NCBI RefSeq assembly: GCF_000800255.1
Contig: NZ_CP009747.1
Coordinates: 806,001 to 870,000 of the forward strand
From: Pseudomonas parafulva
Lineage (GTDB): Bacteria; Pseudomonadota; Gammaproteobacteria; Pseudomonadales; Pseudomonadaceae
Length of the DNA: 64,000 bases
Direction of reading: 5' to 3'
This document shows positions 10,166 to 19,256 of this stretch, one piece after another. Every line of letters begins with the position of its first letter. The first letter of the stretch is position 1. The position numbers and the translations under genes were made by a program. A model generated the notes under the pieces. The model made no database searches and was not told the origin of the DNA. It saw only the letters and a program-made list of their open reading frames with translations.

Positions 10166-11056
10166 ATGGACGCCCGCTTGACCGCATTTCTGGAGCGCGC
10201 CGAATCGGTGCTGGCGCGCCTTGAGCCGCTGCTTCCGGCCCAGCGGCCGACTATAGACTGGAGCGAAACGCTGGCCGCCCGTTGGCAGCATGATGGCCGC
10301 AGCGGCTATTTGATGCCGTTGCAGGTGAGCCTGGATATGCGCCTGAGCGATCTGATCGGCGTCGATCAGCAGCGCGAGCAATTGGGTCGCAACACGCACC
10401 AGTTCATTCAGGGCATGCCTGCCAACCACGCGCTACTGTGGGGTTCGCGTGGCACCGGTAAATCGTCGCTGGTGCGGGCGTTACTGGCCGAGCACGCCGG
10501 TCAGGGGCTGCGCCTGATCGAGATCGAACGCGATCATCTGGCCGACCTGCCGCGGGTGGTCGAACAGTTGCAGGGTCTAGACCAGCGTTTCATCCTGTTT
10601 TGTGACGACCTGTCGTTCGAGGCGGGCGAGGGTGATTACCGGGTGCTCAAGAGCGTACTGGACGGCTCCCTCGAACAGGCGCCGGACAACGTGCTGCTGT
10701 ATGCCACGTCTAACCGTCGACATTTAGTGCCGGAGAAGCAGAGCGATAACGAGAACTGGAAAATGGTCGATGGGGAACTTCATCCCAACGAAGCGGTGGA
10801 GGACAAGATTGCACTGTCCGACCGCTTCGGCCTGTGGTTGTCGTTCTATCCATTCACCCAGGAACACTTCCTCGATGTGGTCGAGCACTGGATCGGTCAG
10901 CTTGCCACGACCGCCGGGCTGACATGGCAGCGCAACGAAGCGCTCGACATCCTCGCCACGCGCTGGGCGACCGGCCGTGGCAACCGTAATGGCCGTTGTG
11001 CCTACCAGTTCGCCCGCTATTGGGTCGGACTGCAATTGCTGGAGCAGAATCAATGA
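10166..11056 (+). CDS. DUF815-family AAA-like ATPase
   Basis: A 296-residue DUF815 protein with Walker A GSRGTGKSS (near residue 93) and an acidic Walker B (FILFCDDLSF). An arginine-rich C-terminus contains RGNRNGRCAYQFARYW. These ATPases are widespread, but their biological role is not established. The start ATG has TAGGAG 4 nt upstream. The stop overlaps the ATG of the next gene (ATGA), so it is translationally coupled to a methionine sulfoxide reductase. Confidence 0.85.
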   Translation: MDARLTAFLERAESVLARLEPLLPAQRPTIDWSETLAARWQHDGRSGYLMPLQVSLDMRLSDLIGVDQQREQLGRNTHQFIQGMPANHALLWGSRGTGKSSLVRALLAEHAGQGLRLIEIERDHLADLPRVVEQLQGLDQRFILFCDDLSFEAGEGDYRVLKSVLDGSLEQAPDNVLLYATSNRRHLVPEKQSDNENWKMVDGELHPNEAVEDKIALSDRFGLWLSFYPFTQEHFLDVVEHWIGQLATTAGLTWQRNEALDILATRWATGRGNRNGRCAYQFARYWVGLQLLEQNQ

Positions 11057-11535
11057 TCGACCTCAATGCCAGTGGCAAAGGCCTGGATGGCTACGAACTT
11101 CTGGCGGCGCAAGTCCAGGCGCTGTTCGCCGACGAGCGCGATTTCATCGCCAATGCCGCGCAGTTCTCGGCGTTTATCTATCACCAAGTGGCAGACCTTA
11201 ACTGGGCGGGCTTCTACCTCAATCGCGACGAGCAACTGGTGCTCGGCCCGTTCCAAGGGCAGGTGGCCTGCGTGCGCATTCCTTTCGGCAAGGGCGTGTG
11301 CGGCGCTGCGGCAGCGACCCGGCAGACCCAGCGGGTCGAGGACGTGCATGCATTCCCCGGCCACATCGCGTGCGATAGCGCGTCCAATAGCGAGCTGGTG
11401 ATACCGCTGGTGAAAGAGGGCAGGTTGATCGGCGTGCTGGATCTGGACAGCCCGACCTTGGCGCGCTTCAGCGAGGCTGACCAGCGCGGGCTTGAGCACT
11501 TGGCCTCGATCTTCCTCAGCTTGAGCGACTGCTGA
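11053..11535 (+). CDS. msrC: Free methionine-(R)-sulfoxide reductase (GAF domain)
   Basis: This 160-residue single GAF-domain protein of the fRMsr/YebR family reduces free (not protein-bound) methionine-R-sulfoxide. The family's cysteines are present in QVACVRIPFG, GKGVCGAAA and HIACDS. The final strand-helix LIGVLDLDSP is typical. It is coupled to the DUF815 ATPase by an ATGA overlap and followed by a terminator. With msrB about 4 kb away it gives this region two methionine-repair enzymes. Confidence 0.9.
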   Translation: MIDLNASGKGLDGYELLAAQVQALFADERDFIANAAQFSAFIYHQVADLNWAGFYLNRDEQLVLGPFQGQVACVRIPFGKGVCGAAAATRQTQRVEDVHAFPGHIACDSASNSELVIPLVKEGRLIGVLDLDSPTLARFSEADQRGLEHLASIFLSLSDC

Positions 11536-11539
11536 AAGA

Positions 11540-11567
11540 CAGAAGGGCCGCAGCGCGGCCCTTCTTC
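11540..11567 (+). terminator. Terminator of the DUF815-msrC operon
   Basis: AGAAGGGCCGC-AGC-GCGGCCCTTCTT is a near-perfect stem-loop between convergent genes, and probably works on both strands. Confidence 0.8.
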
Positions 11568-11582
11568 AGGTGAATTCGCGGA

Positions 11583-12350
11583 TCAATCGTAGATCACGCG
11601 CTTTTTCCAGGTTTCGTCTTCATCGGTCTTGAGGCCTTCGGTCAAGGCGTTCTGTTCGTCCTCGGTCGGCTCCATCTGGTCGAGTACCTGGGCATTGGCC
11701 CGCGCCAGTAGCTTCTCCAGGTAGATCAACTGTTCTTCGTACTGCTTGGGCTCAGGTTGCTTGCGCAGATACTGTACGCCGCGCTCGAACGCCAGTCGGG
11801 CTTGCCCGGGTTGGCCCTGCTGCAAAGCCTGTTGTCCCAGGTTATTGAAGAACTCGATGTGCAGCAGCACGAGGATGTGGCGGATTTCCTTGACCCAGTA
11901 CTTGCCTTCATTGGACTGCAGGAAGTTCTCCTGGGTCGCCCGGACGATCTGGTTGTGCAGCGATTCAAGCAGAAACCGCACGTCCTTGGCCTTGACCTCG
12001 GTCTGGATCGGGCTAGGCGGATTGTTCACCGGCAGCTTGTCGCCCAAGGCGATCAAGGCTTCCAGTTCGCCGATTCGCGCCTTTATATCGCTATTTTGCT
12101 TGTCCAGCGCCAACTGCCGCTGATTGATGTTCAACTCCAGGCGCGTGAGCAGCAGCTTGAGCGCCGGGGTCATCAACTGGCCGGGAAAGGTCTCGGTGAT
12201 CTCACCGCACCGGCGCAAACGATCGGTGAGCTCGATTTTCAAGCGCGTGCGTTCGAGCTTGGCGTTTTCCACGACATTGTTGAGGTAGCCGATCACGATC
12301 AGCAACGCGATACCCGCCACGATGAGCAGGGTGATCAGAAGTGGTGTCAC
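11583..12350 (-). CDS. Membrane-anchored coiled-coil protein of unknown function
   Basis: I do not recognise a named family. The 255-residue product has one N-terminal transmembrane helix (about residues 3-22, PLLITLLIVAGIALLIVIGY). A long, charged, mostly helical cytoplasmic region follows, with heptad-like Leu/Arg/Glu patterns (about 25-105). Then comes a TPR-like helical segment (IEFFNNLGQQAL, ARLAFERGVQYL) and an acidic tail. The start is the GTG at 12350, with GAGG 8 nt upstream; a much longer frame upstream lacks a ribosome-binding site and looks non-coding. Confidence 0.7.
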   Translation of the reverse strand: MTPLLITLLIVAGIALLIVIGYLNNVVENAKLERTRLKIELTDRLRRCGEITETFPGQLMTPALKLLLTRLELNINQRQLALDKQNSDIKARIGELEALIALGDKLPVNNPPSPIQTEVKAKDVRFLLESLHNQIVRATQENFLQSNEGKYWVKEIRHILVLLHIEFFNNLGQQALQQGQPGQARLAFERGVQYLRKQPEPKQYEEQLIYLEKLLARANAQVLDQMEPTEDEQNALTEGLKTDEDETWKKRVIYD

Positions 12351-12605
12351 CGTTAACGCCTCATGAAGAAGTTTTGCATCATTGAGTGTAGTGAGTCCGC
12401 GGGGGCGCGAACAGTGCAGCCTGGCGGGCAGCGCATTCAAGCGCCCATAGCGTTGTCGGCACGGGCGCATAAAACTACAGTGCTGGCACTTTGCAGCGAG
12501 CTTGCCGGGCCGCCGCCAGAAAAGCAACGTCAATCCCCGGGCACCTGTGCGGGCACACTAGGGAATTACGGAAGTCATTGATTTAAATAAATTTCCACAA
12601 AGGGG

Positions 12606-12634
12606 TTGACGGCTTCCGAGTGCATCCCTAGAAT
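12606..12634 (+). promoter_or_regulatory. Promoter of the Glu/Gly tRNA cluster
   Basis: TTGACG (12606-12611), 17 bp and TAGAAT (12629-12634) are followed by a GC-rich discriminator, typical of strong, stringently controlled stable-RNA promoters. The rest of the gap 12351-12605 holds nothing else I can support. Confidence 0.8.
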
Positions 12635-12696
12635 GCGCGCCACTTGCAGCGTAAAGCTCTTCGCCAAGCGCCGCAGGCAGTGAAAAGATCTAGCGT

Positions 12697-12772
12697 GTCC
12701 CCTTCGTCTAGTGGCCTAGGACACCGCCCTTTCACGGCGGTAACAGGGGTTCGAGTCCCCTAGGGGACGCCA
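12697..12772 (+). tRNA. tRNA-Glu (TTC), copy 1
   Basis: A 76-nt cloverleaf with encoded CCA. The anticodon loop CTTTCAC carries TTC, and the acceptor GTCCCCT/AGGGGAC pairs perfectly. First of five clustered tRNA genes; the same Glu sequence recurs at 12943 and downstream in the window. Confidence 0.97.
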
Positions 12773-12774
12773 TT

Positions 12775-12850
<76 letters not shown>

Positions 12851-12942
12851 GTTTCACGACGCTGCCGTCTGGCAGGGTTGGAAAAGAAATCCAGGGTCAG
12901 CCGTAAGGCTTTACACCTGGTGCGCTGAAAAGCGTTGGGTAT

Positions 12943-13018
12943 GTCCCCTTCGTCTAGTGGCCTAGGACACCGCCCTTTCACGGCGGTAACAGGGGTTCGA
13001 GTCCCCTAGGGGACGCCA
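12943..13018 (+). tRNA. tRNA-Glu (TTC), copy 2
   Basis: Identical by eye to copy 1. The Glu-Gly pair is repeated with nearly the same 2-3 bp spacing, indicating tandem duplication of the pair. Confidence 0.97.
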
Positions 13019-13021
13019 TTT

Positions 13022-13097
<76 letters not shown>

Positions 13098-13178
13098 GTT
13101 AATTCTGTGGCGTTCATGACGGTACAGCGGTGTTGAAGGGATCAGGTCACTTCAAGCCTCAAGTGGTTGGTTTACATT

Positions 13179-13254
<76 letters not shown>

Positions 13255-13293
13255 TATCTTGATCTTCAACGTTTTCAAATGTTGTTGGATCAC

Positions 13294-13321
13294 AAAAAAA
13301 GACGCTTCGGCGTCTTTTTTT
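13294..13321 (+). terminator. Terminator of the Glu/Gly tRNA cluster
   Basis: A-run, GACGC-TTCG-GCGTC, T-run. It is symmetrical, so it can also end the minus-strand gene that follows. Confidence 0.92.
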
Positions 13322-13378
13322 GTTTCTGATGCAAAGGCCATTCTTTGCAGGCCCGTCTATTCGATCACGGCCTCAGTG

Positions 13379-14212
13379 TTACGCCTGTTCGCATTTTCCC
13401 GAGGCGTTGTTGGTGATGATGCGGATGTATCGGGCCAGCCCTTGCAAGACTTGGGCGAAGCGATGCGCCATCAATCCACCCTCGGCTGGCCGCAGCCAAC
13501 TGCTGTTGATCTCCAGCTGAATCGCGGGTACACCCTTGGCATGAGAGAAGCGCGTGATAGTGCGGTTTTTCTGGGCCGCGAAGTAGTTGCTGGACAAGTT
13601 GAGGATGCCTTCTTTATGCAGGCTTGCGATCAACTGGTGCAGACGCGTCGAGTCGCCGAATAAAGATTTTCCTTCCAGAGTGCCGAAATCGACCTCGTAA
13701 GGCCGAGAGTCGTGGCTGCCGTGAATGTCCAGCACGAGCATTGGCTTAGAGGTGTGAATGAGTTTGGCGAGCGCATCCTTGAACGCATTGTCGTCGTAAT
13801 AATTGGCGTCGGAGCGGGTGCGGTACTGTGTATAGATCACCGTCGCACAGGTCAAGCTGTTCAGCATTGTAGCTAACGCTGCAGTGCCTGCGCCGTCGGA
13901 CATGCGATAGCGGCCTTCTCGAAAGGATTCCGTGGCATGTGGGGCGGTGATGATGACTTTGTTATTGCCCGGTATGATGACCACCGGTGATGTGCCTTCT
14001 GGCGCGTCGAGGCGGCTCTGGCTGGAAATGCGTTGTTCCAGGTCGATCGCGCTCTGGACCATGCTCGGCTCGACGATCGCTCGCTCTAGTTCCTCCTCGG
14101 CAAGCGCGCTTCGAATGTACAGCGCGCTCGCGCCCAAACCCAATATTGACACTGCCAGCGCGACCCAGTGCATCTGTTTCAACGGCGATCCCTTTGCCGA
14201 GCGATTAATCAT
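13379..14212 (-). CDS. Membrane-anchored N-formylglutamate amidohydrolase-like protein
   Basis: A 277-residue protein with an uncleaved-looking N-terminal membrane anchor (about residues 15-38, no lipobox) and a presumably periplasmic domain. Motifs VIITAPHATESFR, LVLDIHGSHDSR and AIQLEIN resemble the zinc-binding and catalytic motifs of N-formylglutamate amidohydrolase/M14-like hydrolases. The substrate is unknown. AGGAG lies 9 nt before the start. It sits between a tRNA cluster and a conserved block, its GC looks somewhat lower than its neighbours, and I know no equivalent at this site in P. aeruginosa, so it may be an acquired gene. Confidence 0.6.
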   Translation of the reverse strand: MINRSAKGSPLKQMHWVALAVSILGLGASALYIRSALAEEELERAIVEPSMVQSAIDLEQRISSQSRLDAPEGTSPVVIIPGNNKVIITAPHATESFREGRYRMSDGAGTAALATMLNSLTCATVIYTQYRTRSDANYYDDNAFKDALAKLIHTSKPMLVLDIHGSHDSRPYEVDFGTLEGKSLFGDSTRLHQLIASLHKEGILNLSSNYFAAQKNRTITRFSHAKGVPAIQLEINSSWLRPAEGGLMAHRFAQVLQGLARYIRIITNNASGKCEQA

Positions 14213-14324
14213 CTATCCATGCTCCTAGTGCGTGCTCACTTAACTAGTCGAGCAAGATAAGGGCATTAGGGGCCGATACACAGGGGGTGAGATTGCCCTA
14301 TCAGACATCCGGTCTGGCCCAAGA

Positions 14325-14353
14325 AAAACGCCACTTCAACGAAGTGGCGTTTT
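14325..14353 (-). terminator. Terminator of the PA2817-family gene
   Basis: AAAACGCCACTTC pairs perfectly with GAAGTGGCGTTTT around a 3-nt loop, 33 bp beyond the stop on the minus strand. Confidence 0.85.
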
Positions 14354-14385
14354 GTACATCAAGCACTTAGCTATTGGGCACGAAG

Positions 14386-14796
14386 CTAATGGCGCTCGCC
14401 TTGATCAGGGGCGCTCAACAGTTGCTTCTCCAAATTCCAGTCAAACGGCCCGCCATGCTGCTCGGCCTCATAACGCCGCTCTTCCAGGGTCTGATAAAGA
14501 TCCAGTTCGTCATCCGGCATGTAGTGAAGGCAGTCGCCAGCGAAGAACCAGAGCAGATCACGCGGCACCAGGTGTGCGATCTGCGGGTAGCGGGTGATGA
14601 CTTGGCAGATGATGTCCTGGCCCAGGTATTGGCTTTCCAGCGGATCCTGCGGCAGTAGGCTCAACAGTTCGTCGAAGCGTTCCAGGAACAGCAGATGGCT
14701 TTCTTCCGGTACCTGCTCGGCTTCGCCCAGGGCCACCAGGATGGTGCGCAGATGTCGAAGCAGTTGCAGGTGATACTCCAGGTGGGAATTGGCCAT
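14386..14796 (-). CDS. PA2817-family conserved protein
   Basis: A 136-residue acidic, soluble protein conserved in Pseudomonas next to fadE (PA2817 in P. aeruginosa); function not established. No catalytic motif is evident. Helical segments rich in Leu and Glu and a LWFFAGDCLHYMPDDEL stretch stand out. The start at 14796 has GAGGA 7 nt upstream; the 36 upstream in-frame codons are not supported. It is downstream of fadE in the same direction and may be co-transcribed. Confidence 0.8.
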   Translation of the reverse strand: MANSHLEYHLQLLRHLRTILVALGEAEQVPEESHLLFLERFDELLSLLPQDPLESQYLGQDIICQVITRYPQIAHLVPRDLLWFFAGDCLHYMPDDELDLYQTLEERRYEAEQHGGPFDWNLEKQLLSAPDQGERH

Positions 14797-14922
14797 GGGG
14801 CTGTCCTCGGTATTGAAACGGGGGGGCGGAGTATACGCAGGTTTTATTCGCGGGGGCAGGGTGGGAGATTGGCGTCGATCACCGACCGGCAGGGCGGTCG
14901 GCAATCGAGTCAGAGATTTACT

Positions 14923-17370
14923 TCAGCGAATCTTGCCTTCAGTGGGTAAGAGCTGCTCTTTGTCGAACGCATCCACATCGATCACGACACGGCGTGCAGC
15001 CTCCGCCGCTCGCAGCCGCTCGGCCTCGGCGGTCTGCAGCACACCTGATTGCACTGCCGCATCGATCAAGGACTGGCCGGGCGCAGGGTGCAACTTGCCT
15101 TCCTTGAGCGCTTGGTGAACAGCCTTTTGCAGCGGCTCGGTGTCGTCCAGTAGATCGCAAGCCTGTTGCAGCGCTGCTACCGGATCGCCATCCGCCTGAG
15201 GGCGGAAGCACCCTGCGAGCAGTTCTTCCAGAGCGGGGTCACCTTTGTGCCGGCCGATCAGTGCAGCCACTTCAGCGTCCAGTTCATCGCTGGGGCCGGT
15301 ATGCCGCCGACCGAAGGGGAACACCAGTACCCGCAGTGCGCCGCCGACGAAGCGATTGGGGAAGTTGTCGAGCAATCGATCCAGGGCCGTTTCTGCCTGT
15401 CCCAGACTCTCTTCCAGCGCCCAGCGCAGCAAAGGCTGCATGTACTCGGGCGCGCCGAGATCATGGTAGCGCTTGAGTGCGGCGGACGAGAGGTACAGGT
15501 AACTCAGCACGTCGCCCAGTCGTGCACTGAGGCGCTCGCGACGCTTCAAGGCGCCGCCCAGGAGCATCATCGACAGGTCTGCCAGCAGCGCGAAGGCCGC
15601 TGCCTGCCGGTTCAGTGCACGGAAGTAGCCCTGGCTGAGTACATCGCCCGGCACCTTGTCGAAGTGTCCGAGACCTAACCCCAATACAAAAGTACTCGCC
15701 GCATTGCGGGTGGCGAACATGATGTGCTTCATCAGCAAATCATCGAACTCTTTCAGTGCCTGATCGCGGTCCTCACGGCCTGCCAGGGCCATCTCCTTGA
15801 GGACGAACGGATGGCAACGGATCGCTCCTTGGCCGAAGATCATCAGGTTGCGCGAGAGGATGTTCGCCCCCTCGACCGTGATGAAAATCGGCGCGCCTTG
15901 CCAGTTGCGGCCCAGGTAGTTGTTGGGGCCCATGATGATGCCCTTGCCGCCATGCACGTCCATGGCGTGCTGGATGCACGCTCGACCGCGCTCGGTGAGG
16001 TGATACTTGAGAATCGCCGACAGGACAGAGGGTTTTTCACCGAGGTCTACCGCCTTGGCGGTGAGCAGGCGCGCACTGTCCATCAGCCAGGCATTGCCGC
16101 CAATCTGCGCGAGCGATTCCTGGATGCCCTCGAATGCGGCCAGCGGCACATTGAACTGCTCGCGAATGCGCGCGTATTGTCCGGTCACCAGGCTGGTGTA
16201 CTTTGCGGCGCCGGTGCCGACGGCGGGCAGCGAGATGGAGCGACCCACGGACAGGCAGTTCATCAGCATCATCCAGCCCTTGCCGAGCATGTCCTGGCCA
16301 CCGATGAGGAAGTCCAGTGGCACGAACACGTCCGTTCCGCTGTTTGGACCGTTCATGAAGGCTGCGCCCAGGGGCAGGTGGCGCTGGCCGATCTGTACGC
16401 CGGGGGTGTCCGTGGGGATTAGCGCCAGGCTGATGCCCAGTGATTCTTCCTCGCCGAGCAGATGGTCGGGGTCGTAAGCCTTGAACGCCAGGCCCAGGAG
16501 CGTGGCGACTGGGCCGAGGGTGATGTAGCGTTTCTCCCAATTCAAGCGCAAACCGATGACTTCTTCGCCGTTCCATTGGCCCTTGCAGACGATACCGGTG
16601 TCGGGCATCGCGCCGGCATCTGACCCGGCCAGCGGTCCCGTGAGGGCGAAACAAGGGATCTCATCGCCCCGCGCCAGGCGCGGCAGATAATGGTTGCGTT
16701 GCTCATCGGTGCCGTAATGCAGGAGCAATTCGGCGGGGCCGAGCGAGTTGGGTACCATCACCGTTGAGGCCAGGTCGCCGCTGCGGGTAGCCAGTTTCAT
16801 CGCCACCTGCGAGTGAGCGTAGGCCGAAAAGCCTTTGCCGCCGTATTCCTTGGGAATGATCAGGGCGAAGAAGCCGTGCGTTTTGATGTGCTCCCAGGCA
16901 GCCGGTGGAAGATCCAGGTCCTGGCCGATCTGCCAGTCGCTGACCAGTGCACAAAGTTCCTCGGTCGGCCCGTCAATGAAGGCCTGTTCCTCGGCGGTGA
17001 GTTGGGGAGCAGGGTAGTCGAGGAGGGTATTCCAGTCTGGCTGGCCGCTGAACAGCTGGCCGTCCCACCAGACCGTGCCTGCGTCGATCGCTTCGCGTTC
17101 AGTCTGCGACATGGGTGGCAACGTGCGCTGGAACCAGTTGAACACCGGGGCGGTGAACACCCGGCGCCGCCACTCGGGCAGTACCAACAAGGCAACCTTG
17201 GCCGCCAGCACCAGCCAGATCAGCGTCAACAACCACCCTGGGGCATCGGCGAAGACGCCCATCAGCAGTACATAGACGGCGATGGCACCGATGATGTGCA
17301 GGGGCGCCAGACGCCGATGAGTGAGATACGCGGCGCCGATCACCAGCACCACCAACCACAACAGCAACAT
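14923..17370 (-). CDS. fadE: Acyl-CoA dehydrogenase FadE
   Basis: This 815-residue enzyme catalyses the first, FAD-dependent desaturation of acyl-CoA in beta-oxidation. It is of the long FadE type (like E. coli FadE, about 814 residues). Two to three hydrophobic N-terminal helices (about 1-65) suggest inner-membrane association. The acyl-CoA dehydrogenase core follows (about 115-530) with the FAD-binding ALTGPLAGSD stretch and the candidate catalytic Glu in TVEGANIL. The long C-terminal domain is typical of FadE (DUF1974). AAGGAGG precedes the ATG. Confidence 0.95.
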   Translation of the reverse strand: MLLLWLVVLVIGAAYLTHRRLAPLHIIGAIAVYVLLMGVFADAPGWLLTLIWLVLAAKVALLVLPEWRRRVFTAPVFNWFQRTLPPMSQTEREAIDAGTVWWDGQLFSGQPDWNTLLDYPAPQLTAEEQAFIDGPTEELCALVSDWQIGQDLDLPPAAWEHIKTHGFFALIIPKEYGGKGFSAYAHSQVAMKLATRSGDLASTVMVPNSLGPAELLLHYGTDEQRNHYLPRLARGDEIPCFALTGPLAGSDAGAMPDTGIVCKGQWNGEEVIGLRLNWEKRYITLGPVATLLGLAFKAYDPDHLLGEEESLGISLALIPTDTPGVQIGQRHLPLGAAFMNGPNSGTDVFVPLDFLIGGQDMLGKGWMMLMNCLSVGRSISLPAVGTGAAKYTSLVTGQYARIREQFNVPLAAFEGIQESLAQIGGNAWLMDSARLLTAKAVDLGEKPSVLSAILKYHLTERGRACIQHAMDVHGGKGIIMGPNNYLGRNWQGAPIFITVEGANILSRNLMIFGQGAIRCHPFVLKEMALAGREDRDQALKEFDDLLMKHIMFATRNAASTFVLGLGLGHFDKVPGDVLSQGYFRALNRQAAAFALLADLSMMLLGGALKRRERLSARLGDVLSYLYLSSAALKRYHDLGAPEYMQPLLRWALEESLGQAETALDRLLDNFPNRFVGGALRVLVFPFGRRHTGPSDELDAEVAALIGRHKGDPALEELLAGCFRPQADGDPVAALQQACDLLDDTEPLQKAVHQALKEGKLHPAPGQSLIDAAVQSGVLQTAEAERLRAAEAARRVVIDVDAFDKEQLLPTEGKIR

Positions 17371-17553
17371 AGACCTTCCTCCTTGGAAGCTAGGGCTCGA
17401 GGTATCCCCGCAAGCATAGACGCGCTGCGCAGGAAGACTCGCTCTGAACAGTGACAGGGTATGGCTACAGGAGTTTCAGAGGAGCCCGCTGCCGGTACAG
17501 AGGTCAGGCACAAGGAGTAAACTGGTCGGCTCTGCCTTCCTGAGGACGTGGTG

Positions 17554-18177
17554 ATGATCAAGATATGGGGTCGCAAGAATTCCAGCAACGTGCGCAAGGT
17601 GTTGTGGGTCGCGCACGAACTGGGCCTGTCGTTCGATTTGATCGACGCTGGCGGCGCGTTTGGCATGGTCGACGAACCCTACTATCGCCAGCGTAACCCT
17701 AACGGCCTGGTGCCAATGCTCGAAGACGATGAACTGATACTGTGGGAGTCCAACGCCATCGTGCGTTATCTCTGTGCTGAATATGGCAGCAAGCAGGGTT
17801 GGTACTTGGATCAGCCGCGTCAACGCGCTCAGGCAGACAAATGGATGGATTGGACGACTTCATCCCTCGCTGCGCCATTCAGACCTCTGTTCTGGGGGTT
17901 GCTACGCACCCCCGAAGAGCAACGCGACTGGGTCGCCATCAACGCGGCGCACAAGCACTGCGCACAGTTGCTGTCCATTGCTGACCAGGCTCTGGCGACG
18001 CAACCCTATTTGACCGGTGAGCACATTGGTATGGGCGATGTTCCCTTGGGCAGTTTCGCCTACGCCTGGTTCGAGTTGCCCATCGAACGTCCAGAGATGC
18101 CTCACCTTGAGGCCTGGTACGAACGGTTGAAAGTGCGGCCGTCTTACCAGACAGCTGTTATGACGGCCTTGACCTGA
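17554..18177 (+). CDS. Glutathione S-transferase
   Basis: A 207-residue GST. The N-terminal thioredoxin fold has SSNVRKVLW (catalytic Ser region), NPNGLVPML (cis-Pro) and the glutathione-binding WESNAIVRYL. The all-helical C-terminal domain contains YLTGEHIGMGDVPLG. The ATG at 17554 is preferred over the GTGs at 17548 and 17551 because GAGGA is 7 nt upstream. It is divergent from fadE and corresponds by order to PA2813. The detoxification substrate is unknown. Confidence 0.9.
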   Translation: MIKIWGRKNSSNVRKVLWVAHELGLSFDLIDAGGAFGMVDEPYYRQRNPNGLVPMLEDDELILWESNAIVRYLCAEYGSKQGWYLDQPRQRAQADKWMDWTTSSLAAPFRPLFWGLLRTPEEQRDWVAINAAHKHCAQLLSIADQALATQPYLTGEHIGMGDVPLGSFAYAWFELPIERPEMPHLEAWYERLKVRPSYQTAVMTALT

Positions 18178-18323
18178 TCGAACACTCCAAGTGCTTCGAT
18201 AGTCACTATCGATACGCATGACTGTACTTGTGCGGTCAGGCCTTGCACCATGGCCGCACCCTCTACTGCGCTGGCGCTTCAAGTCGGCGTGTTCCGAACC
18301 CTTTTTTCGGTACGTGATCTGCT

Positions 18324-19256
18324 ATGAGTTCTGCTCTGTCCATCCGACAGTTGACCAAGACCTACGGCAACGGCTTCCAGGCCCTCAAGGGCATCGATCT
18401 GGAAGTTGCCGAAGGCGACTTCTTCGCCTTGCTCGGCCCCAACGGTGCCGGAAAATCCACTACGATCGGCATTCTCTCGACGCTGGTTAACAAGACCAGC
18501 GGCATAGTGAATGTCTTCGGCCACGATCTGGACCGCCAGCCTGCCGCGCTCAAGCGCAGCATCGGTGTTGTGCCTCAGGAGTTCAACTTCAACCAGTTCG
18601 AGAAGACCTTCGACATTGTCGTGACCCAGGCCGGTTACTACGGCATCCCGCCGAAGCTGGCCAAGGAGCGGGCCGAGCAGTACCTCACTCAGTTGGGGCT
18701 GTGGGACAAGCGTGATGTGCAGTCGCGTTCGCTGTCCGGCGGCATGAAGCGCCGGCTGATGATCGCCCGTGCATTGATCCACGAGCCGCGCCTGTTGATC
18801 CTCGACGAGCCCACGGCGGGTGTGGATATCGAGTTGCGCCGCTCGATGTGGAGCTTCCTCACCGAACTGAACCAGAAAGGCATCACCATCATCCTCACCA
18901 CGCATTATTTGGAGGAGGCTGAGCAGTTGTGCCGCAACATCGGCATCATCGACCACGGCACCATCGTCGAGAACACCAGCATGCGCCAGTTGCTGGGCAA
19001 GCTGCACGTCGAAACCTTCGTGCTCGACCTGCGTCAGGATCTGATCGCCGCTCCGGTCCTGCAAGGTTACCCGTGCCGGCTGATCACGCCACACACGCTG
19101 GAAGTGCAGGTGGACAAGGACATTGGTATCACTGCGCTTTTCGGTCAGTTGGCGTTGCAGCGCATCGAAGTGCAAAGCTTGCGTAACAAGACCAATCGTC
19201 TCGAGGAGTTGTTCGTGTCCCTGGTTGAAAAAAACCTCTCGAAGGTGGCGGTATGA
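18324..19256 (+). CDS. ABC transporter ATP-binding protein (ABC-2 exporter)
   Basis: A 310-residue ATPase with Walker A GPNGAGKST (38-46), signature LSGGMKRR, Walker B LLILDEPTAG and an H-loop TTHYLEEAE. The C-terminal extension is typical of the CcmA/YadG-type drug or polysaccharide exporter family. Its stop overlaps the permease start (ATGA), so they form a two-gene transporter. The spacing before the ATG shows only a weak ribosome-binding sequence. The substrate is unknown; order matches PA2812. Confidence 0.93.
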   Translation: MSSALSIRQLTKTYGNGFQALKGIDLEVAEGDFFALLGPNGAGKSTTIGILSTLVNKTSGIVNVFGHDLDRQPAALKRSIGVVPQEFNFNQFEKTFDIVVTQAGYYGIPPKLAKERAEQYLTQLGLWDKRDVQSRSLSGGMKRRLMIARALIHEPRLLILDEPTAGVDIELRRSMWSFLTELNQKGITIILTTHYLEEAEQLCRNIGIIDHGTIVENTSMRQLLGKLHVETFVLDLRQDLIAAPVLQGYPCRLITPHTLEVQVDKDIGITALFGQLALQRIEVQSLRNKTNRLEELFVSLVEKNLSKVAV

